Source: Strongyloides papillosus
Lineage: Eukaryota > Nematoda > Chromadorea > Rhabditida > Strongyloididae
Reading direction: 5' to 3'
Length of the DNA stretch: 64,000 bases
Assembly: GCA_005656395.1 (NCBI GenBank)
Contig: SRSI01000046.1
Coordinates: forward strand, 496,001-560,000
Shown: piece after piece, positions 54,391 to 64,000 of the stretch
Position numbering within the stretch: position 1 is the stretch's first letter
Layout: the number at the start of each line of letters is the position of its first letter
The notes under the pieces: model-generated
What the model saw: only the letters and a program-made list of their open reading frames with translations
Databases searched by the model: none
What the model was told of the DNA's origin: nothing
Translations under genes and position numbers: made by a program

Positions 54391-55465
54391 TAATTTCTTT
54401 ATTATTAATAAAAAAACGTTATTTAAAATATGCGAAAGAAAACAGTTTATAAATAATATTTAAATAAAATATTGTAAATAAAGCAATTAGCAGAACTAAT
54501 GGAATTGGATTTTTTATTAGAACATCATAGAATTATAAAGTGTTTATGAATAAATTATTAAATTATAAATATTATTTAATTAAAAATGTTTCCTGAAAAA
54601 TATCGTCATTAATTACTTCTTTCTATTACAGATTATTACAAATCTATTATATGTTATATTTTTTATTCTGTTTACAAGTCTTTGCAAATTTTTCAAACAT
54701 CTTTTTTTTAACTTATATAAATATGAAAAAAATGTTAAATTCCTACTTGAAAGTGATATCATTTCATAAAGTTTTTTTTATATAGCAGATAAATTTAACT
54801 TTTTAGAATTTCCCAAAGAAGGAAAAATAAATTATATATTTTTAATAGTGAACTTTTTATTATATCTTAAGAATTTTTCTATAATATTTGTTAAAATAAT
54901 ATATTATATCATTACATTTATGTTTTTAAGCTTAGTAAATATATTATAAGGTCATTTGAAATCTTATTTTGTTATAAATCATTCTATTAATTGAATCATA
55001 AACAGTACAATTATAGATAATTCATTTGCCGTAGGTAGATGGTATTTCTTAAGTACATGAAAATTATGGTAGTTTAAACTAATTTTTAATTTGCTCATGT
55101 TTTCAAATTCATAAACTGGAAATATTTCTTTAGAATCAATTGTTTATTGAACTCATGAAATTTCAATGTTTTCTGGTTAAAGTACAACAATTTTAAAATA
55201 TAATTACAATCTTAATGAATTATTTTTGTTTGTGATAACAGACTTAATTGTAAAAAAATATACTATGACTATTTATATTCTAATTGAATTTTTCTTCAAC
55301 TGATAAACAACCAAAAACTTATCTATAAAAATAAACTTTTTATTTTGGATGATTAATTAAAAAAAATTATAATAATTGAGATTTATTTAAAGGATTATCT
55401 GTTACGTGCAAAAATTATTATGTAAAAAGTTAAAGCTCCATCTAATACTTTTCATAAATAATTTT
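54391..55465. other. Intergenic, nothing recognised
   Basis: About 1.1 kb of AT-rich sequence between the BPI-like gene and the nuclear-receptor relic. No coding frame or repeat stands out. Confidence 0.55.
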
Positions 55466-56063
55466 TTATGTAGAAAATTTTAGAGTTTGTCTGATTTCAT
55501 TATCAATATCAAATAATTTAAAAGTATCAATGCTGATAAAATTTTCAGTAAACATCTGAAACGTTGTATAAAAATTTGAAATAAACAATATTAATTCACC
55601 AAGTCTATGGACTGGGATATTTTTTAATTTATAATGCTTTGATAGACATTTTACGAGTTCATCTATTATTTCATTTAGAATTTTCTTTCCATTGAGTGAA
55701 AACTCACAGCGTGATAGTGAATTGATTGTTAATGTTTTGAGAAAAACAAATTCTTAAATATCAAGGTTAATTTCAGAAAGGGGAAATATAATTTGATGGA
55801 ATATTTTTTTATTTGGTTCATAGATAAATTTTTCCTTCAAAGGTTCTGGTATCAATGTATCATCATATTCAAAAGATTTATAGTAGGTACTTAAAACGTT
55901 TCTATTGGTAAAAGCTAATAAACCTTCTATGTGTGCTTTTGACAATAAAGTAACAAAGACGTGATCCATATTGCTGAATCCCAAAAAAGAATATTTAAAG
56001 AGAACATTACAATCATCATTATAAAGCGAAGATTAAATTTTTTATGCTCCAATACATAGTCAT
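55466..56063 (-). pseudogene. Broken nuclear-receptor ligand-binding domain
   Basis: On the minus strand, three pieces read in order as one nuclear hormone receptor ligand-binding domain. 56063 to about 56022 gives MTMYWSIKNLIFAL, like the end of helix 3 preceding the LDDQ turn. After a frameshift, 56024-55754 gives DDCNVLFKYSFLGFSNMDHV (helices 4-5) and runs to a TAA at 55756-55754. Beyond that stop the same frame continues with EFVFLKTLTINSLSRCEFSL (the EFALLKAL helix 8 signature), then HRLGELILFISNFYTTFQMF (helix 10), to a TAA at 55466. No DNA-binding zinc-finger exon lies nearby. One in-frame stop and one frameshift indicate a decayed copy of a family that is expanded in nematodes, unless the frameshift hides an unrecognised splice. 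Confidence 0.75.
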
Positions 56064-56222
56064 ATTAATTAAAATTTTTGAATTTTATTTCTCTAAAAAA
56101 ATTATCCAAATTTTAAAATATTTGCACTTTGTTTCATCTAATAAAATTATTAAAATTCTAATTTACATCACAATAAAAATATTTTAAAGGTGGTTTTTAT
56201 CATATGTCTATGATTTTATTTA

Positions 56223-56678
56223 ATGTCTTCCAATGTCAACACTCTCGACATTATCAAAAATTTGTTTATCACCCTTTCAACAATTATACCAAGTCATAGT
56301 GCAACGGATTATTCAAAAGAAAAGTTAAGCATGATTATTTTCAAATTTATCATGGACTACCAAAATTATGACAACAAGGAGGGAGGAAAAAATGAAATAG
56401 ATGTTTTTATGAACATGTTGTACAGTAGATTATTGAACTGCAAGATTCAAAATCTAACAAACGACAAAGAAATTGAAGATTTCTTTGTTGACGTCTTAAA
56501 CAAAACACCAATGAAACAAAAACTTCTTATTTCAACAAAACTATTTCAATTTGCTGTAGAAAAATACAATGACGAAAACCAAAATTTGAAGGATGTTTAT
56601 GAAGCACTAGACTTTATATCATTATTTACAAGGTTCAAACACAGAAGCAATAAGAGATCATCGAATGAAAAAAATTAA
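56223..56678 (+). CDS. Unrecognised protein, 151 aa (possible N-terminal part)
   Basis: A complete ATG-to-TAA frame with balanced composition, no signal peptide and no membrane segment; it is likely helical, with blocks such as SKEKLSMIIFKFIMDYQNY and KQKLLISTKLFQFAVEKYN. I do not recognise it. It ends at a run of seven A's (56668-56674). One extra A there would carry the frame into the downstream reading frame open from 56669, making one protein of roughly 395 residues. It may therefore be half of a frameshifted gene, or a real short gene. Confidence 0.55.
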   Translation: MSSNVNTLDIIKNLFITLSTIIPSHSATDYSKEKLSMIIFKFIMDYQNYDNKEGGKNEIDVFMNMLYSRLLNCKIQNLTNDKEIEDFFVDVLNKTPMKQKLLISTKLFQFAVEKYNDENQNLKDVYEALDFISLFTRFKHRSNKRSSNEKN

Positions 56679-56710
56679 AATCAAATGATGATTGTGAAGT
56701 AAGTGTAATT

Positions 56711-57406
56711 TTGTCTAGAAATGTTGAAAAAAAAGATCAAGAAGAAAATAATAATAATAAAAGAAATCCAGCAAAAATCAACAAATCGTTTAAGGAAGTA
56801 AAATGCATAGCTATAATCGACCCAATAGAAACTAGTTCAAATGGAGGAGAACTAACATTACTCAAGCCTGTATCAGAAATTAAAGTAGAATTGGTAAAAG
56901 AAAGAAATGATCTTATCAATATTTTGGAAAATGGTGATTTCCTTTTGGTTGGTATACAATTCAATGAATTCTCTGATCCTCATTTTAAATCCGGTAAATT
57001 AATGGCTTATGATCATAAACGTCTCACTAGTCACACAGAAGTTTATGCCTTAAAATCATCCAGTATTGTATTTAAGGTGAACAATAGAATCGATTATGTA
57101 TGTGAAAGTGTAATTCGTGAAGGATTGAAATTTTATGATAGAATTAAAAAATCAAAGAAAATGACTATATTAATTGAAAAAGCTGGAGAAAAACTGAATC
57201 ATAAGGGCAGTTTAATTTATCTTTCTGAAAATTTAAAAAATATTTTAATTCAAAAAAAATTATTCTTGTTTGACTTGGAAGTTTCTATAAAAATTTATGA
57301 AAAAATTGACCATCCAATTTTAAAGCAATTTGATGAGATTTACTTTGGTCCAAAAAAGATGATATATTTTGAAGAAAACTTTGAAGCAAGAAAAATTAAC
57401 TATTAA
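56711..57406 (+). CDS. Unrecognised protein, about 231 aa (possible C-terminal part)
   Basis: The frame is open from 56669 and ends at a TAA at 57404-57406. It has no ATG near its beginning (56711 is a TTG), which fits an origin as the downstream half of the frame that starts at 56223 rather than an independent gene. It starts with an Asn/Glu/Lys-rich linker, then a compact region with alternating hydrophobic residues (CIAIIDPIETSSNGGELTLL, NGDFLLVGIQFNEFSDPHF, RIDYVCESVIREGLKFYDRI) that looks folded. No known motif was seen. Confidence 0.5.
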   Translation: MSRNVEKKDQEENNNNKRNPAKINKSFKEVKCIAIIDPIETSSNGGELTLLKPVSEIKVELVKERNDLINILENGDFLLVGIQFNEFSDPHFKSGKLMAYDHKRLTSHTEVYALKSSSIVFKVNNRIDYVCESVIREGLKFYDRIKKSKKMTILIEKAGEKLNHKGSLIYLSENLKNILIQKKLFLFDLEVSIKIYEKIDHPILKQFDEIYFGPKKMIYFEENFEARKINY

Positions 57407-59209
<1,803 letters not shown>

Positions 59210-59475
59210 CTAAACTTCATTTTTTAAGCCTTAATTTTATCTCTTTTTTTGTTGTTTTTGCATAATGACAGTATAGATAAAATATACAAAATTAAAAATA
59301 AATTTTAAATATGGTGTTTAAAGTGTTTTATCATCTACCTTTGATAATTAAAAACCTATTATGTGTAACCCATTTATTGTGATAATTTTAATATTCATTA
59401 TAATATGGAAATTTCTTGAAGGAATAATTGTATATTATAGTAAGCATTTAGCATACTACCATAAATTTTTTATCA

Positions 59476-60690
59476 ATGGATGGAGAAGATAAGGCAGGTC
59501 AAAGATTTGAAGTAGTATCAACAGAATCTCCCACTCAAAGTGACCTCCCTACCCCACCAAATCTCGTGGGTCGTTTATTAAAAGGATATGTATTAATTTG
59601 CAAAATTGATGAAGGAAGTTTTGGAGCAGTATTTTTAGGAAAACTTCTAACGAAAGAAAAAATCTCTTTAGACAAAAATTTTGACCACAGAACTATTCCT
59701 GAAAATGATTTTCACAAATACCGAGTTGTCAAAGCGGAGTCAAATTTCACTGAAGGTGGTTGTGGCTTGAAAATGGAAGTAGAGATATTGAAAAAATTGC
59801 ATGAAAATTTTCCTAAGACAGAACATTTTGTTCAAATTGACGATTATGGACGTAGGAATCTGTACAGTTATGTTTTTATGACATTACTAGGGAAGAGTAT
59901 TAAAGAACTTGCCTATGATGCACCAGGAGGACAATTTTCTATTGGCACATGGTCTAGGATAGGTATTCAAGGATTACTCGCTATTAAACAACTACATGAA
60001 ATTGGATATGTTCACCGGGATCTGAAACCAGCAAATTTTGTTCTTGGTCATCCAAATGACTCATCAAGGAGCCGATTTATACATCTAATTGACTTTGGTT
60101 TAGCAAGAAAGTTTGTAACTGTTATCAATGGAGTTAAAATGCATCGAAAAGCTCGTAAGATGATTGATTTCCGTGGTACAGAATTTTATTGTTCTCAGTC
60201 AATGCACTTTGAATTGGAACAAGAAAGAATCGATGATATATGGAGTTTAATATTTACATTAATGGAAATGCACAAACGTCTCCCATGGTCATACGTAAAA
60301 TCAGATGAAATTGAGGCTAAAAAGAAGTCTACAAAGCTAACAGAGATTCTTAATCTTCTTCCACCAGAACTGGGTGATCCACTGAAAAAATTAAATGGTA
60401 TTGAAAGAAGGAAACGACCAAATTATGAAGACATATACAAAGGACTTTGTGATGTAATGATAAAAAATAAATGCTCATTCAAGGATCCATATGACTGGGA
60501 GACAATTGTTAATCCTAAATCTCCATCAATGGAAAAATTCAGTTGTATGTTTAATGAGTTCAAAAATGATCGCCTTGCTGGTTTGGTGATTCCTGACAAT
60601 AATGAAAAAGAACTAGAGTCTGCACGTTCAATAAATAGAAAGGCACCTGTTGAAACTGATGTTTCGGTCTGTTATGGTTCAAACATATAA
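59476..60690 (+). CDS. CK1/TTBK-like protein kinase (nematode expansion)
   Basis: A single exon of 404 residues. It is a casein-kinase-1 superfamily serine/threonine kinase: glycine loop IDEGSFGAVF (about 44-53), catalytic lysine in YRVVKAE (Lys86), HRDLKPANF (Asp182), DFG in LIDFGLARKF (Asp206), and FRGTEFYCSQSMHFELEQER with DDIWSLIFTLMEMHKRLPW, the tau-tubulin-kinase-like worm form of the activation segment and following helix. All key catalytic residues are present, so it is probably active. The N-terminal 30 residues and C-terminal 90 are not kinase. Such kinases are greatly multiplied in nematodes and many are expressed in the male germ line; that role is inferred from the family, not seen here. 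Confidence 0.92.
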   Translation: MDGEDKAGQRFEVVSTESPTQSDLPTPPNLVGRLLKGYVLICKIDEGSFGAVFLGKLLTKEKISLDKNFDHRTIPENDFHKYRVVKAESNFTEGGCGLKMEVEILKKLHENFPKTEHFVQIDDYGRRNLYSYVFMTLLGKSIKELAYDAPGGQFSIGTWSRIGIQGLLAIKQLHEIGYVHRDLKPANFVLGHPNDSSRSRFIHLIDFGLARKFVTVINGVKMHRKARKMIDFRGTEFYCSQSMHFELEQERIDDIWSLIFTLMEMHKRLPWSYVKSDEIEAKKKSTKLTEILNLLPPELGDPLKKLNGIERRKRPNYEDIYKGLCDVMIKNKCSFKDPYDWETIVNPKSPSMEKFSCMFNEFKNDRLAGLVIPDNNEKELESARSINRKAPVETDVSVCYGSNI

Positions 60691-61756
60691 AAAAAATTTA
60701 AATTTTTTAACTAATTATTAATGTAATTTCAATCACATGAATTCAAAACAAATTTTAAATAAAATAAAGTTTTTTACTAATAAGTAAAGATATATTTTTG
60801 TTAGTTATTAAGGGATATCATATTTATAGGTTACGTTAAAAAAATTGGAAAAAAAGTAAGTTTATAGTTAATTATACCAATATGGAAGTAATAAAAAAAA
60901 CATTAATATTTACTAACTAGAATTAAAAATTTATTAGATCTTATCAGTACAAGAAGGGTGAATTGTTCAAGAATGTCAATTAATTGGAGGGAACGTATGA
61001 ACACGCCTTAGCTTTATTGATATATATAAAATGATGAAATTTTATATAATATTGTCATTTCTTCTATCTTTTAGCTTGTTTTCTAAAAGAAAATGTTATA
61101 TTAACTTTGCCTATACTGTTCACAAGTAATGGTTTAACGAAAGATGACTTATCTGTTGTTTTAATGCATTACACATGATGATAATGCCACGTTATATTTT
61201 TGTCAATAATAGTAACATCACGGACTTTTAAAGTTATTCGAAGGTGATTAATTATGAAGAACGGATTCTGATAGTAATAATGATAAAGCAAAGAAATTTG
61301 AAAAGATGTCATACAGGTACTGGCAGCTTTTGAATTTAATTATCATTAATATTGAATAGCCAATGTTACTGGTGACAAAATAACAACTATTATCTACATT
61401 GAGTTTTTTTGTAACACTGCTTTTCGAACAGTTGTTTTAGAATTTTTTTGATGATTACGATGACACAATTTCTACAACAATTAAAGTGATGTAGGGTGCT
61501 AAGGATTTATTTCCACTCTTTTTAATACGCCAAATTTATACGTAGCTATAGATCCTTTCGATAATACAATTATATGATATGTAACCATTTTTTAATAAAC
61601 GTGAACTTTGCATTGGGTATTTAATGATAATTTTTTACAGATCTTCATCACATTAATAATAAATTTCTTCAGGGGTGGTACGCTTCTTAAAGCTAGAGTC
61701 CTATATTTTTGTTCCAATTAAACAACTTTTAATGATAATTTAATTAACCTGTGAAT
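60691..61756. other. Intergenic with possible gene relic
   Basis: About 1.07 kb between the kinase and the MATH-BTB gene. 61031-61452 may be a decayed transthyretin-like gene, described separately. The remainder is AT-rich and holds the MATH-BTB promoter. Confidence 0.45.
61031..61452 (+). pseudogene. Possible decayed transthyretin-like secreted protein gene
   Basis: An ATG at 61031 opens 32 codons that look like a signal peptide and mature start (MMKFYIILSFLLSFSLFSKR), then a TAA at 61127. Downstream, out-of-frame pieces recall nematode transthyretin-like proteins in order: LKLFEGD then, after two stops, RTDSDSN at about 61229-61280 (the KLYD...TDSDG region), TGSF near 61319, and VTGDKITTIIYIEFFCNTAF at 61364-61425 (the ...IKIYHxCN region) before a TGA. 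Several frame changes and stops separate them. The signal peptide is clear; the family guess is weak and rests on short matches. Confidence 0.3.
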
Positions 61757-62904
61757 ATGGCTCTTTTTGATGATTCTAAAGGCAAGTTTCTATTTTATTT
61801 TTACTATAACTTCAACGTAAAACAATTTCAGGTTCTAGTAATTGGTGTAATACACAGATAAAAGTTGATAAGTTTAACTTTATGTGGTCGATAGAAAACT
61901 TCTCTTACTGTCGTGAGGAGAATGGTCAGTCATTTAAGAGTTCTTTTATCAAGTCCGATAAGAAAGGCAAACTAGAGTGGTGCTTAAAGATATACCCTAA
62001 AGGTGAGAGAGAGGAGTCAAAAGATTACTTGGCCTTATACTTAAACTTAAATGAATGTGATAGATCAGAGGTAATGGCGAAGTATGTTTTCTATATTATA
62101 GATGATAAAGGAGAAAAAACCAATGCTTCTGAAGCAACCGGAGTCCGCAAATTTATCAAAGGAAAAGGTTGGGGTTTTGAGAAATTTATTAAAAGAGAAT
62201 ACCTTTTTGATAAACCTAATAAGTTGTTACCAAATGATAAGTTAACGATCTACTGTGAGATATCAACTGTCAGTGATACAATAAACACCGTATCGTATTC
62301 AACGATAACTAATTTCGCGAAAACTATTCCAAAGATTGCTAATGATGTTGGTAGTATGTTTGAATCTCAAAAATTATCTGATTGTATCATTAAAGTGGGT
62401 GACACAGCCATAAATGTTCATAAGTTCATGCTTGCATGTAGATCAGATGTTTTTTATGCAATGTTTAGCAATAAATGTCGTGAATCTCAATCACATTTGA
62501 TTGAAATGAAGGATTTCCCTTTGGAAGTAGTGAAAGAAATGATAACTTATATCTACACGGATACCTCACCAAATCTAGAGGTGATGACAAGTGAAATATT
62601 GGCTATTGCGGAAAAGTACAATTTGGGAGGATTGAAGGTTATGGCTGAAGATTGTTTATGTAATGACTTGGATATGGAAAATGTTTGTGAGTACCTTGAA
62701 ATAGGTGAGATATATAATGCAGATTCATTAAAGGAGAAGTGTATGGACTTTATATGTATGAATATTTCAGGTATTGTAAATACCAAAAGTTGGAATAGTT
62801 TAGTTATCAAGTATCCATTGTTACTTAATGAAATTATCAAGAACTTGGCTGGAGTTAATAAATTAAGTACTTCAAAAAATACTGATATGAAGGAGGAATC
62901 GTAA
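61757..62904 (+). CDS. MATH-BTB domain protein
   Basis: Exons 61757-61781 and 61832-62904 give 365 residues. The 50 bp intron has a GC donor (AAAG|GCAAGT) and a TTTCAG acceptor; no GT donor in range keeps the frame. A MATH domain (about 20-160) begins KFNFMWSIENFSYC and includes WCLKIYPKGEREESKDYLAL and GWGFEKFIKREYL. A BTB domain (about 180-285) has SDCIIKVGDTAINVHKFMLA, CRSDVFYAMF and VVKEMITYIYTDT, followed by LAIAEKYNLGGLKVMAEDCL. Such proteins are substrate adaptors for CUL3 ubiquitin ligases: MATH binds substrate, BTB binds the cullin. The family is expanded in nematodes, so the substrate cannot be inferred. Confidence 0.92.
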
Positions 62905-64000
62905 TCGTTCCTAAGTGTTTCCTAGATGGTTATTTAACTATCGTCGATTCCCATAATAATTATTTTCTTTTTTTTTGTAATTGTATTAGTGTTTGCATAA
63001 CTTTGCTTGTTATTTATTTGATTGTTTTTTTGTAAAATAGTTTCAAGTGCTTTCAATAATAAATAAGAAACTAGAAAATCTTTTTTAATGAAGTTTATGT
63101 AGAAGTTATGGTTTAAATAAAAATGGCACTGTGCTAAATCAAGTGTATAAGTAAAGAAGAGATAACAAGCCATTCTTTAAATTAATTTCAACGTCGTTAT
63201 TTTTCATTTTTTTTTATTATAGAACATATAGCTGTTTAATTCAGTTTTTAATTTGCTAATATTCATTAATATCTCCTAGATAGTAATTAAATATAAAACA
63301 TTTTATTACGGAAGTAGGAAGGGGTACATGAAATAAAATGTAAAGAGTTTAAAGGAAGTATAATTTATGACAAATAAAACAAAATTTAATTTAAAATTTA
63401 AACTAAAATAGTTAATTTTAGACTAATTTTACATCTCTAACGTTTTAATAATTGTCTCCAGTTTCAAGATGATGAAAATTGCCATGTAAAATTATTACTA
63501 ACTGAAGTAAAATATTACATTTGTTTGTATATAAAAGGTCTTTTTTTATTTATCGTTAACAAGTACAACGATAAAAAGACATCAAATTTATATAAGTGTT
63601 TTAAAATTTCAAAGACCCCTCAAAAGAATGACAGAAACTTTATATTCTCCATAATTTTTGCCTGTATATATTTATTATCACATTTATTATTTATATTTTT
63701 CACCTTTATATTAATAAAATTTTTATAGATATCGTTTTATAATATTTTGTTTCCCCCTATATTTATCATTATAAACAAAAAGCCATTGATAAATAAAAGA
63801 AGAGAGAGAAAAAAATGTTCTAACATGTTATATTTTCAATTCTAAAAAAAATGTCTTCTAGAATATTCTATATCATTTGAAGGGAGAGAGTACACCATCT
63901 ACAAAAATATAATTTTTAAAAATATTGTAAAGTGTAATAGAGAATAAAGTTAATATATATTTTATTTCCGTTTGTTTTTTTTTGATCATCTAAAAACAGA
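62905..64000. other. Intergenic to window end, nothing recognised
   Basis: About 1.1 kb of AT-rich sequence after the MATH-BTB gene. A 67-codon frame at 63525-63728 starts with TTG and is Phe/Ile/Leu-rich, so I do not call it. Confidence 0.5.

Overview
The window looks like nuclear DNA of a very AT-rich nematode. The proteins with family matches resemble nematode forms closely (cuticlin-like ZP protein, SEM-4/Spalt, SOD-2, EEF-2, RPS-17). Introns are often only 38-54 bp with GTAAG...TTTCAG borders, and TTTTCAG-like acceptors sit just upstream of several start codons, as expected where messages receive a spliced leader by trans-splicing. The base composition, intron style and families present suggest Strongyloides or a close relative; that genus call is inference.

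Layout. 1-645 is the 3' part of an unrecognised leucine-rich-looking gene. 1.5-3.8 kb (minus) is a ZP-domain cuticlin-like membrane protein. 7.05-11.66 kb (minus) is a SEM-4/Spalt-type zinc-finger transcription factor whose first coding exon may lie at 21.46-21.49 kb, across a 9.8 kb intron. 11.7-35.7 kb is otherwise a 24 kb gene-poor, very AT-rich stretch. 35.7-46.3 kb is a dense housekeeping block: ubiquilin (minus), mitochondrial Mn superoxide dismutase (plus), ribosomal protein S17 (minus), a TOX-like HMG-box protein and a small membrane protein 121 bp downstream (plus, possible operon), then elongation factor 2 (plus).

46.5-48.4 kb holds a degenerate tandem repeat with a 1.14 kb inverted-repeat element inserted in it. 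48.7-52.6 kb is the catalytic subunit of DNA polymerase zeta (REV3), followed by a secreted BPI/LBP-like protein. 55.5-56.1 kb (minus) is a broken nuclear-receptor ligand-binding domain. 56.2-57.4 kb holds two unrecognised reading frames that may be one frameshifted gene. 58.5-59.2 kb is thymidylate kinase, 59.5-60.7 kb a CK1/TTBK-like worm kinase, 61.0-61.5 kb a possible decayed transthyretin-like gene, and 61.8-62.9 kb a MATH-BTB protein.

The genes do not form one pathway. Links worth noting are the divergent pairs ubiquilin/sod-2 and rps-17/TOX-like, and two genes of nucleotide supply and translesion replication (thymidylate kinase, REV3) about 6 kb apart. I found no clear undescribed system. 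The most unusual structures are the inverted-repeat element inside the tandem array, the gene desert with paired ATGCCGA motifs next to sem-4, and a cluster of decaying genes at 55-61.5 kb. All exon joins below were derived by eye from the sequence.
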